Shown one piece after another: positions 1 to 6,762 of a stretch of 16,982 bases of DNA. The notes beneath the pieces were generated by a model. The model was not told where the DNA came from. It searched no databases and worked only from the letters and a program-made list of their open reading frames with translations. Both the position numbers and the translations under genes were made by a program. Within the stretch, counting starts at the first letter, position 1. The number at the start of each line of letters is the position of its first letter. The DNA comes from JBNARI01 sp049718765 (GTDB lineage Bacteria; Bacillota; Sulfobacillia; DUMF01). The stretch covers positions 1 through 16,982 of the forward strand of contig JBNARI010000031.1 of assembly GCA_049718765.1 (NCBI GenBank), written 5' to 3'.

Positions 1-22
1 CCATGGAAGTGAGCGACAGGCT

Positions 23-40
23 GTAGTGCAAAACCACTAC
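23..40 (-). other. Perfect 6-bp hairpin at the end of the minus-strand operon
   Basis: GTAGTG and CACTAC are separated by six bases and overlap the stop codon of the last small gene. On the minus strand no T-run follows, so it is not a standard intrinsic terminator. It could protect the 3' end of the message or be chance. Confidence 0.25.
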
Positions 41-195
41 ATATACCTCAATCTACCTGCCATTTTCCGAAGCCTTGTGGAACTTGCGTTCAAAAGCTCC
101 TCCGCTTCTTTGGGAACTGGGCCCCGAACGCCCAACCTGCTAGCCAACATAGACGGCCCCAGCTTCACGATGGTATCCCTGATTGTTGCGTACAT
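37..195 (-). CDS. Small hypothetical protein, 52 aa
   Basis: I do not recognise this protein. The ATG at 195 follows a good Shine-Dalgarno (AGGGAGGT, then GGGC). The product is basic and probably helical, starting MYATIRDTIVKLGP and ending RLRKMAGRLRYM, with no membrane segment. It overlaps the 3' end of the preceding 87-aa gene by 56 bp in another reading frame. In the overlap its translation looks more protein-like than the competing frame, which suggests either true overlapping genes or one gene broken by a frameshift. It is the last gene of the minus-strand unit that starts at 4750. Confidence 0.5.
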   Translation of the reverse strand: MYATIRDTIVKLGPSMLASRLGVRGPVPKEAEELLNASSTRLRKMAGRLRYM

Positions 196-403
196 GCCCA
201 CCTCCCTCTCTGAGCACTTGCTTGGGAAACCCAGGCTCCAGCAAAGTGGAGCGTACTGTCCACAGCAGGGAATCGAGAATCACTGTGGCTGGCAGGATCA
301 GCAGACACAGCAGGCACAAGGTAATAATCCTGGCTACAGTCCGGCTACAAGGGAAAACCCAAAGCGCGCAAAACAAGGCCAACAGGAGCACCAGGGACAT
401 CAT
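140..403 (-). CDS. Small membrane protein, 87 aa
   Basis: I do not recognise a family. Residues 1-50 are strongly hydrophobic with one or two membrane segments (MMSLVLLLALFCALWVF, then ARIITLCLLCLLILPATVIL). The C-terminal third (GGGHVRNNQGYHREAGAVYVG) is low-complexity and reads like an out-of-frame translation of the overlapping downstream gene. The start is supported by AAGGGGAG seven bases before the ATG, and it begins 29 bp after the DUF401 stop, so the two are probably cotranslated. It may be an accessory protein to the permease upstream. A frameshift joining it to the 52-aa ORF is possible. Confidence 0.5.
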   Translation of the reverse strand: MMSLVLLLALFCALWVFPCSRTVARIITLCLLCLLILPATVILDSLLWTVRSTLLEPGFPKQVLREGGGHVRNNQGYHREAGAVYVG

Positions 404-432
404 GGGAGTACTCCCCTTCGCTCAACGGCTCA

Positions 433-1632
433 TCACAACTGGGCCATGGGGGTTATGGTTGCTCTGAAGACGAGATACAACGCCGAAGACGCCACCGCGG
501 TGACCGCAATCACAGGCCAGTACTCCGCGTACACCTGCTCAGTTTTCACCTTGAAGTACTCGGTAGTAAGTATCTGACACAAGTGAAGGGGAGAAACCAC
601 GTAGGCCAACACGCTGGTTACATACACGAGGCTCGCAAAAAACAGTCGCACGGGGTATGGAGGGTTTCCCACAACTACCAGGGGCAAAACCACGGCAATT
701 GGGGTCTGGGAACTCCCACTCGAAAGCCCCAGTAGCAAACACATGACCACAGCCAGGGCCTCAAGGGAAACCCCAGCTTTCCTACACCACTCAACGAAGA
801 AACTCACGAACTCTAGCTGGCTCATGGCCCCTTTGTAGAGCACTATCCCCGCCACAGCGCCCACAAGCCAAAGGTCTGTGGCGCGCTGCAGCGCCTCTAG
901 GCTGAGTTTACGCCGCTGCTGCACCATTACGTATGCCAAGCCCACACCCGCCGAATACATCACCTTGAGACCAACGACGGCAGCAAGGGTTATGCACACA
1001 AGCAGTGGAGCCGCCGAGGCAAGGAAATCCCTGACGCTGCTGGCGTTTGGCTGCTGGGCGCTTGCTTTCCCCGGCAACGCAACGCCCCTAAACAACACCC
1101 TGTACCCGCTCCAGAACATAACCAAGAACAGAGGGAATTGCAGTAGGATCAAGTGTCTAATGGACACCATGCCAGCCTTGGCAGCCAGTATGAGGGTTGG
1201 AGAAAAGGGGTTCACGAAGATGAGAGTGTGGCGGAAAATGATGTTTATGGCAGCGTCCTTTAGAGGAGACAAGCCAAGTTCCTTCCCCAGCGCCTCCACG
1301 GCAGGTGCCGACAGTATTGCGCCCCCGTACGTGGAAAGGGTACCAAGCAGAGCTGGCACAGCCATCACCGCAATTTCCCGTCTCCTCGCAATAGAGCCAA
1401 GCGACGACGCCATCTTGCCCAGGTAGCCATAGGCCTGCATCAGCCGCCCAAGCATGGTTATCAGGCCTATGGACAGCACCAGGTCAATGGAATCCACGTG
1501 AGCCAGGGAACTTACGGCGGCCTTGAACACTTCCAGCCACAGGCTTCCCTTGCTCAGGCAAATCACCAGCGTAGCCCCGAGGAAACCGTAAACCTGTGGC
1601 ACCCCGAGCCGTGCAATGCTCACAACGAGCAC
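433..1632 (-). CDS. DUF401 family permease-like membrane protein
   Basis: An integral membrane protein of about 399 residues with roughly ten hydrophobic segments. Family assignment rests on overall composition and on conserved stretches such as TYGGAILSAPAVEALGKELG (about residues 100-119), the IIFRHTLIFVNPFSPTLILA stretch, and the C-terminal SSGSSQTPIAVVLPL segment. These resemble DUF401, related to the ion-transporter type of carboxylate permeases. The transported substrate is unknown. The GTG at 1632 has no good ribosome binding site at normal spacing, and the frame stays open upstream to just after the aminotransferase stop, so the true start may lie slightly upstream at a non-ATG codon. 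It is downstream of and probably coupled to the D-amino-acid aminotransferase, suggesting uptake or export of an amino, hydroxy or oxo acid. Confidence 0.8.
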   Translation of the reverse strand: MLVVSIARLGVPQVYGFLGATLVICLSKGSLWLEVFKAAVSSLAHVDSIDLVLSIGLITMLGRLMQAYGYLGKMASSLGSIARRREIAVMAVPALLGTLSTYGGAILSAPAVEALGKELGLSPLKDAAINIIFRHTLIFVNPFSPTLILAAKAGMVSIRHLILLQFPLFLVMFWSGYRVLFRGVALPGKASAQQPNASSVRDFLASAAPLLVCITLAAVVGLKVMYSAGVGLAYVMVQQRRKLSLEALQRATDLWLVGAVAGIVLYKGAMSQLEFVSFFVEWCRKAGVSLEALAVVMCLLLGLSSGSSQTPIAVVLPLVVVGNPPYPVRLFFASLVYVTSVLAYVVSPLHLCQILTTEYFKVKTEQVYAEYWPVIAVTAVASSALYLVFRATITPMAQL

Positions 1633-1672
1633 CAGGGACAGTGCCAGCGCACCGCCTTGAACTAATACGCCC

Positions 1673-2557
1673 TCAGCTACCGCAGCACCCGCCTCCAGCT
1701 ACCCGATCTACGTATTCACTGAAAGCACGTTGAACTGCTCTCGTGACGGGACCAGGCTTGGCGTCACCCACTGCCTTCCCGTCAATCCCAACAACGGGCA
1801 CGACTTCAGTGTTTGTGCCGGTCAGGAAAACCTCCTGTATCTCACCCCTCTCCAGCTCGCTGTAGTGAACTGGAGCTTCCACCAGCTTTATCCCTGCGTC
1901 CCTGCAAAGCTCAATCACCAAGCCCCGGGTGATACCAGGCAATATGTAATTAGTGAGAGGAGGAGTGACTACTGTCCCGTTCCGAACTGCGAAGAAATTG
2001 GAGCTTGACCCCTCCATGAGAAAGCCATCCCTCACGAATATTGCCTCGTAACACCCACGCTCGGCAGCCCTTTGCTTTGCAAGCACGTTTGGAAGGAGGT
2101 TCACTGACTTTATGTCACACCTGGCCCACCGGTCGTCAGGGGAGGTGATGCACTGCACGCCGTTAGTCCACGCTTCCCACGACCGACCCCCGGTGGCATA
2201 AGTCATCACCAGCATGGTGGGCTTGCACTCCGGTGGAAACGCGTGGGAACGTCTTGCTGCTCCTCTGGTGACTTGTATGTACACAGTCCCTTCTTTGATT
2301 TCATTTCGCTGAATCAGGGTTTCCACCACTTCTCCCAAGCGCTCCAGTGGAAGGAGCACTTGGTCCAATGGCATGCTCACCTTCGCTGCACTGCTTACCA
2401 GGCGGTCCAGGTGCCTCTCCAAGAGGAAGGGCCTGCCCTTATACACCCTCACCACTTCGTATATCCCGTCTCCAAACAGGAACGCCCGGTCCTCCACCGA
2501 TACAACTGCAGCCTGCTTTTGCAGGTATTCCCCGTTGAGATACACCAGTTCCCCCAA
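1673..2557 (-). CDS. dat: D-amino-acid aminotransferase (class IV, PLP)
   Basis: A fold-type IV aminotransferase that transfers the amino group of a D-amino acid (typically D-Ala) to 2-oxoglutarate, giving D-Glu. The D-specific signature is present: YIQVTRGAARRSHAFP carries the Arg and His that bind substrate carboxylate in D-Ala transaminases. The PLP lysine is in CDIKSVNLLPN (about K150). Further family motifs are EDRAFLFGDGIYE near the N-terminus and the phosphate-binding LTGTNTEVVPV near the C-terminus. I chose TTG at 2557 because GGTGAGGTG precedes it at normal spacing; GTG at 2569 and GTG at 2545 are alternatives. The product is about 294 residues, normal for the family. The substrate could also be a branched-chain L-amino acid, but the RSHAFP motif argues for D. 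It lies between the tautomerase and the DUF401 permease. Confidence 0.88.
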   Translation of the reverse strand: MGELVYLNGEYLQKQAAVVSVEDRAFLFGDGIYEVVRVYKGRPFLLERHLDRLVSSAAKVSMPLDQVLLPLERLGEVVETLIQRNEIKEGTVYIQVTRGAARRSHAFPPECKPTMLVMTYATGGRSWEAWTNGVQCITSPDDRWARCDIKSVNLLPNVLAKQRAAERGCYEAIFVRDGFLMEGSSSNFFAVRNGTVVTPPLTNYILPGITRGLVIELCRDAGIKLVEAPVHYSELERGEIQEVFLTGTNTEVVPVVGIDGKAVGDAKPGPVTRAVQRAFSEYVDRVAGGGCCGS

Positions 2558-2598
2558 CCGGCACCTCACCCTTCGTCACAGCAAGAGTTTATGGGAGC

Positions 2599-2784
2599 TC
2601 ACTCGTCAATTGCCAACTTGTCTGCCCTGGCGAAGTTCTCCTTCTTCATTTCCCTGATGACTATGCGGACGGCGTCCTTGGGGCACTTGAGAGACTCAGT
2701 GATCGCCTCAGTTACCCTTTTCACCAGTTCACGCTTTTGGTCCAAGGTCCTGCCCTCAAGCATCTCGATTTGCACTATTGGCAT
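2599..2784 (-). CDS. 4-oxalocrotonate tautomerase-like protein, 61 aa
   Basis: A tautomerase-superfamily enzyme that uses an N-terminal proline as general base to interconvert enol and keto forms of 2-oxo acids. After removal of Met, the protein begins PIVQIEMLEGR. Counting from Pro1, Arg11, Arg39 and Phe50 all fall at the positions used in canonical 4-OT, so catalysis is likely intact. An in-frame upstream start (GTG at 2796) would bury the catalytic proline. The ATG at 2784 has AAAGGTGGTG upstream and is therefore the right start. The length fits the family's 60-65 residues, and it is probably a small homo-oligomer. The location between a hydroxy-acid dehydrogenase and an aminotransferase suggests handling of an oxo-acid intermediate. 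Confidence 0.9.
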   Translation of the reverse strand: MPIVQIEMLEGRTLDQKRELVKRVTEAITESLKCPKDAVRIVIREMKKENFARADKLAIDE

Positions 2785-2830
2785 GCTCTTCACCACCTTT
2801 CAGGTAAGGCTTAATATAGTCTCACAATAG

Positions 2831-3853
2831 CTACCATAACACCGACATGCTTACGTCTGCAACCGAAGCACAACCTGTCAGGATCATTGCCACCTTGAGT
2901 TGGTAAGCGTATTCCTCGAGCTGTAGGCGCACCCCCAGGGGCCCGCCGCCGGCAGCCGCAATGGCTAAAGGACGGCCCACCAACACTGCGTCTGCGCCCA
3001 GCGCCAGCATTTTGAGCACGTCCACGCCGCTCCTGACTCCACCGTCCACGAGTATCACAACCTTGCCCTTGACCTCTCTCACGATTTCGGGAAGCACGTC
3101 TGCAGTCCCAGGAGTGTGATCCAGAGCCCTTCCACCGTGGTTGGACACAACTATGCCAGCCGCGCCAGCGTCAGCCGCCACCACTGCATCTTCTGGAGTC
3201 ATGATCCCCTTGAGAATGACAGGTCGAGAAGTGGCCTTCACGATCTCACTGATTTGAGCCCTGGTCTTTGGCTCAACTTTTTGCCCTAGCAGGGCCATGT
3301 TTATTAGCGCTGCAGCGTCCACATCGATGGCAACTGCAAACGCGCCCGCCTCTTCAGCCCACCCGATGCGTTCCAATAGCGCCTGCTGCTCCCTTGGTTT
3401 GATCACCGGGATCGCAGCTCCCCCTGCTTCCCTGGTAGCCGCCAACGTCGCTTGGAACACCTCTGGCGCTCCACCGTCTCCTCCCATTCCAACGGTGCCC
3501 GCCAGCCTGGGCCCAAGGATCATCGCTCTGGCTAGCTCGAACTCATCCATCTGGTTCATTTTGTTGACCTTGACGCCTGCCACCGCTGCCCCAAGGATAG
3601 GCATGCTCAGCTCCATGCCGAACAACCGCACCCTTGTGTCGGGCTCCTTCACGCTATGCAGCACCTTCAAATTGAGCTTTCTGCGGGCCAGGGCTTCCAC
3701 GTTATTGATGAAGCTGCTGCCCGTGCCAACACCTCCAAAGCCAGGCACCTGTCCCGCGCACGCTACGCCGTTGCACAGGCGGCAAACCTTGCACGTACCG
3801 GCAAGCTTCTCCGCCGCTCTTTTCCTCACAGTTTCCAGGTCCATTTCAGCCAA
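2831..3853 (-). CDS. FMN-dependent alpha-hydroxy-acid dehydrogenase/oxidase
   Basis: A TIM-barrel flavoenzyme of the lactate oxidase / glycolate oxidase / FMN_dh family, predicted to oxidise a 2-hydroxy acid to the 2-oxo acid. Visible family elements are the PVILKG strand with Lys215, the active-site VSNHGGRALD with His239 and Arg242, the FMN phosphate-binding VDGGVRSG (Arg274) and ADAVLVGRP. The product is 340 residues. The N-terminal region is unusual: Cys21, Cys24, Cys27 and Cys32 (C-x2-C-x2-C-x4-C) suggest a metal or Fe-S site or a redox contact not found in classical lactate oxidases. The TTG at 3853 lies 12 nt after AAAGGAG; ATG at 3844 is an alternative. It follows the protease gene by 36 bp. 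Specificity (lactate, glycolate, or another acid) cannot be read from the sequence. Confidence 0.85.
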   Translation of the reverse strand: MAEMDLETVRKRAAEKLAGTCKVCRLCNGVACAGQVPGFGGVGTGSSFINNVEALARRKLNLKVLHSVKEPDTRVRLFGMELSMPILGAAVAGVKVNKMNQMDEFELARAMILGPRLAGTVGMGGDGGAPEVFQATLAATREAGGAAIPVIKPREQQALLERIGWAEEAGAFAVAIDVDAAALINMALLGQKVEPKTRAQISEIVKATSRPVILKGIMTPEDAVVAADAGAAGIVVSNHGGRALDHTPGTADVLPEIVREVKGKVVILVDGGVRSGVDVLKMLALGADAVLVGRPLAIAAAGGGPLGVRLQLEEYAYQLKVAMILTGCASVADVSMSVLW

Positions 3854-3889
3854 GTCCAGAGTCAGCTCCTTTCCCCCAAAGTGTCCTGC

Positions 3890-4750
3890 CTAAGCCTTCT
3901 CTCGAGGCAATCGTCTGGGCTCATGGTAAGGCACCGGTATGTACTGTACAGACGGGCGAAGCTGGGCTGGCTGAGGGTACAGCTCCATGAGTTCGTAAAC
4001 TTCTGTGGGAAGGCCCGCCCTAACAGGCAAACCCATGCTCTTTAGCTGGTCGAAAGTGAGGGGGTAATCGTGGGTAAAGTAGCCCTCGGTGAGCAGCTTG
4101 GAAATTCGCTCTGCTTCCTGCTCTGGCAGCTTCTCCCTTAATATGCAATCCACAGTTTGCTTCACTTGCCTGATGGCCTTTTCAGCGATGTCTGCCATGA
4201 TGAGGGTGTTGTCATCAACCTTTTCCACGCCCTTGGCTCTCACTACGTTGAGGATAGAAGCAGCAGGATAAGATCCGATTTGCGGGTCTACGGGACCTAG
4301 CACAGCATTTTCGTCCATCACTATCTCGTCCGCAGCTAGGGCAAGCAGCGTGCCCCCGGACATGGCGTAATGGGGCACGAACACCGTCACCTTCGCTTTG
4401 TGCCTGCACAGTGCAAGGGCTATTTGCTCAGCAGCCAGCACGAGCCCTCCGGGAGTGTGCACGATGAGATCGATGGGCATATCGTCAGGTGTAAACCTGA
4501 TTGCCCTGAGCACCTGCTCGCTGTCCTCTATGTTAATATATCTGGTGATTGGGATTCCCAGAAAGTTAATTGCTTCCTGCCGGTGGATCAAGGTAATAAC
4601 CCGAGACTTGCGGGTGGCTTCCAGTTGGCGGATCAGCGCCAGACGTAGAGCTTCGATTCTTCTCTGTCGGAGAAGCGGTAGGAGAAAGGTGCCAAACAGT
4701 ACCACGAACCAGAGGGTGTTGATCAAGAACGAGAGCGGACTGGTTTCCAT
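3890..4750 (-). CDS. SDH-type (ClpP/SppA-like) membrane serine protease
   Basis: A protein of the serine dehydrogenase proteinase family, in the Clp/crotonase-like fold. Residues 8-27 form one N-terminal membrane segment, followed by a basic and helical stretch (to about 55) and then the protease-like domain. The oxyanion-type HTPGGLVLAAEQIA is at residues 98-111. The nucleophile serine candidate is Ser131 in HYAMSGGTLLALAADEI, followed by DENAVLGPVDPQIG, all typical of SppA/ClpP relatives. The length (286) is normal. The ATG at 4750 is preceded by AAGGGGG at eight bases. It is the first gene of the minus-strand unit ending at 37. It is expected to face the cytoplasm and act in membrane-protein quality control. 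Why it heads a metabolic unit is unclear. Confidence 0.82.
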   Translation of the reverse strand: METSPLSFLINTLWFVVLFGTFLLPLLRQRRIEALRLALIRQLEATRKSRVITLIHRQEAINFLGIPITRYINIEDSEQVLRAIRFTPDDMPIDLIVHTPGGLVLAAEQIALALCRHKAKVTVFVPHYAMSGGTLLALAADEIVMDENAVLGPVDPQIGSYPAASILNVVRAKGVEKVDDNTLIMADIAEKAIRQVKQTVDCILREKLPEQEAERISKLLTEGYFTHDYPLTFDQLKSMGLPVRAGLPTEVYELMELYPQPAQLRPSVQYIPVPYHEPRRLPREKA

Positions 4751-4773
4751 CCCTGCTACCCCCTTCTGAATGG

Positions 4774-4784
4774 AATTCTAACAG
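4774..4784 (-). promoter_or_regulatory. Possible extended -10 promoter for the 4750-37 unit
   Basis: On the minus strand TGTTAGAAT matches the extended -10 form TGnTATAAT with one mismatch, at the expected distance upstream of the protease start. I see no convincing -35 box. The divergent gap is only 47 bp, so any plus-strand promoter for the MFS gene must overlap it or lie within the protease gene. Confidence 0.3.
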
Positions 4785-4797
4785 ATGGGGCCATAAC

Positions 4798-5964
4798 GTG
4801 ACCACTATGGCAGTCAGCACCGGGCTAATGGTGCTTGTCACGTACTCCTGGTACAGGCTGCTGCCTCTCATACTCAGGGAAATGGGCGCCACCGATGCCC
4901 AAATTGGGATATCATACACCGTTCTCACCCTCGCTCAAGCGCTGCTCCAGTACCCAGGGGGTTGGCTGGGGGACAAGTTCGGACGAAAGCTTATGATCTG
5001 CCTGCCAGGGGCAGTGTTCGGCACCGCATACATCGTGTCAGGAATGACCCGAAGCTGGCAGGTTGTGGTTGGCTGCGCTGCAGTGGTGGCTGGGTGCAAT
5101 GCGCTCCAGGCACCATCCTTCACAGCAATAATCACAGAGTCAGTGGGCCCAAGAAGTAGGGGACTCGCCCTAAGCGTATATCAAACGAGCGTGAGCGCTG
5201 CGCTCGCCCTGGGACCAGCTCTGGGAGCACTCCTGTGCCGGTGGGTCAGCCCACGTACCCTAATGATAGCAACTGGGTTGTGCTCATACGCAGTAAGTCT
5301 CTGGCGATGGTGTAGCTTGAGCGAGACTTCAGCCCCTCAAACTCCAAGCCTCGGGGCAGTCGATTGGCAAAGCGTCTGGTCCATCCTGGTGGTGGGTGTA
5401 CCGTTCGCGTTCCTAGCTCCCCTCACAGTCACAGGACCTTTCGTCCAGCTTTATTCCAAAGACGCCCTGGGCTTCACCCAGAGCGACGTGAACATGCTGT
5501 TTGTGGTTGGTCCTCTAGCCAGCGCGCTCATGATGACAGCGGGGGGACGAATCATCGACCTCAAAGGCGCTGCCAGAGTGCTTGCACTTACAAGCATGGC
5601 CCACGCGGTTTCAATCCTCGCTTGGACCAGATTGCGCCACCCTGCAGCAAGCTGGCTGGTGTTCGGCCTGGCCTACCTGTGGTTGCAAGTGGCCACCATA
5701 TCCTACGACACCATGCGCTCCAACATGGCAAGCCAGACTTCCCGGGGAATGGTGTTGGGGCTGACGGGCACGGTGTCCGGCTCTTTGGCGTCTGCTGCTC
5801 CTGCCTTGGCGTCCATGCTGAGCGCACGTTTTGGCAACACCGTACCCTTTGTCCTTGCGGTGGTTTTCGCTGGGCTCACTTCGGCATGCTGCTATGGAAC
5901 GCAGCTGCGAACAGCTAACCCCAGAAGCAGCTGCTTCAGCTCTGGCCAGGATCCACGGAAGTGA
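4798..5964 (+). CDS. Major facilitator superfamily transporter
   Basis: A twelve-helix-type secondary transporter of 388 residues. The diagnostic loop 2-3 motif is present as GGWLGDKFGRKLMI (about residues 58-71). Repeated hydrophobic segments run to FVLAVVFAGLTSACCYG near the C-terminus. A second, degenerate copy of the loop motif starts the C-terminal half (TAGGRIIDLKGAARVL). The GTG at 4798 has only a weak GATGGGG upstream; ATG at 4807 is an alternative, and the first membrane helix begins almost immediately after either one. The 3' end overlaps the convergent HAD gene by 73 bp. The substrate is unknown; the drug- or sugar-type MFS group cannot be settled here. Confidence 0.88.
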   Translation: MTTMAVSTGLMVLVTYSWYRLLPLILREMGATDAQIGISYTVLTLAQALLQYPGGWLGDKFGRKLMICLPGAVFGTAYIVSGMTRSWQVVVGCAAVVAGCNALQAPSFTAIITESVGPRSRGLALSVYQTSVSAALALGPALGALLCRWVSPRTLMIATGLCSYAVSLWRWCSLSETSAPQTPSLGAVDWQSVWSILVVGVPFAFLAPLTVTGPFVQLYSKDALGFTQSDVNMLFVVGPLASALMMTAGGRIIDLKGAARVLALTSMAHAVSILAWTRLRHPAASWLVFGLAYLWLQVATISYDTMRSNMASQTSRGMVLGLTGTVSGSLASAAPALASMLSARFGNTVPFVLAVVFAGLTSACCYGTQLRTANPRSSCFSSGQDPRK

Positions 5965-6611
5965 GGTTGGATTCCCTGGGTAGACTCGATAGCGAAGTCC
6001 TGGACAAGGTAGGTGAGCATTCCGAGCTGACCCGCCACCATGTCTTCCAGAGTGTCGTTGCCCACCATCAGGCAGTGTTCAGGGGCGCAGCCCACTAGGT
6101 CCAAGACCTCCTGGTAATACCGCACGGAAGGCTTGCACGCGTGCATTTGCTCGTAGGTGGTAATGAAATCGAAATGCAGTGGGCTAAGCCCTGCCCACTC
6201 CAGCCGTTGCAGAATGGCCGTAGCAGGGTAAACCGGGTTTGTGGCCAAGACCACCTTGAACCCAAGTTTCCTGGCCAGCTCCACTGTTTCCACTGCACGC
6301 GGGTTCGGCACCACTCCGTTGCGGAGCAGGGGAAAGTCTTCCGAATAGAAACGCTCAAATAAAGGCATGAATTCCTCTGGCCTCAGACCGCTTAACTTGC
6401 AGAAGGCGTCTACGAACACTTCCTGGTTTGTGCGGTCAGGGTGGTCAGTGTCTATCATCACTGTCACTGCCTGCCACAACAAAGCTCGAAACCGGTGGGA
6501 CGGCAGCAAATGTTCGAACCTCCGAGAAACCGCCTGAAAGTACTTGGCAACGAAGTCCAGCGTGTCCAATGGAAGCAGAGTTCCGTCCAAATCAAACAGC
6601 ACTGCTTTCAC
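5892..6611 (-). CDS. HAD-superfamily hydrolase
   Basis: A haloacid-dehalogenase-type phosphatase, 239 residues. Motif I is VLFDLDGTLL near the N-terminus with the two catalytic aspartates, motif II is the Thr of VVLATNP, motif III is the Lys of HACKPS, and motif IV is MVGNDTLEDM. A mostly helical cap lies between motifs I and II (C1 type, as in phosphoglycolate phosphatase-like enzymes). I chose GTG at 6611 because GGGGAGGT lies nine bases upstream; a TTG at 6632 in the same frame overlaps this site. The substrate is a small phosphoester, not identified. It is transcribed alone, convergent with and overlapping the MFS gene. Confidence 0.85.
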   Translation of the reverse strand: MKAVLFDLDGTLLPLDTLDFVAKYFQAVSRRFEHLLPSHRFRALLWQAVTVMIDTDHPDRTNQEVFVDAFCKLSGLRPEEFMPLFERFYSEDFPLLRNGVVPNPRAVETVELARKLGFKVVLATNPVYPATAILQRLEWAGLSPLHFDFITTYEQMHACKPSVRYYQEVLDLVGCAPEHCLMVGNDTLEDMVAGQLGMLTYLVQDFAIESTQGIQPHFRGSWPELKQLLLGLAVRSCVP

Positions 6612-6667
6612 TTGGCTGAAACCTCCCCGCAAGGGGTAGCGTATGGCCTTGGATAGGCGGTGAAATT

Positions 6668-6676
6668 ATTATAACA
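6668..6676 (-). promoter_or_regulatory. Extended -10 promoter for the HAD gene
   Basis: The minus strand reads TGTTATAAT, a perfect extended -10 (TGnTATAAT), about 57 bp upstream of the chosen GTG. No clear -35 is present, as is usual for extended -10 promoters. It is embedded in a perfect 9-bp tandem repeat (6670-6687). Confidence 0.5.
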
Positions 6677-6687
6677 TGTATAACATG
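6670..6687 (+). repeat. Perfect 9-bp tandem direct repeat in the divergent intergenic region
   Basis: TATAACATG occurs twice in a row. It overlaps the -10 of the minus-strand promoter and lies upstream of the plus-strand aminotransferase gene, so it is placed where an operator controlling both directions would be. It may instead be simple promoter-like AT sequence. A weak plus-strand promoter (TTGGAT, 17 bp, TAACAT) also covers it. Confidence 0.4.
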
Positions 6688-6762
6688 GTCAGCTCAGAAG
6701 GATTGCGACCCCTAGGAAGCGAATATACATCTTTGCATAGAGCTGGAAGGAGGGTACGGTCA

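Noticed and set aside
26..577. A 183-residue plus-strand frame at the window start
   Set aside because: It is Gln/His-rich without family features and lies opposite the DUF401 and small membrane genes, which have better start sites and protein-like composition.
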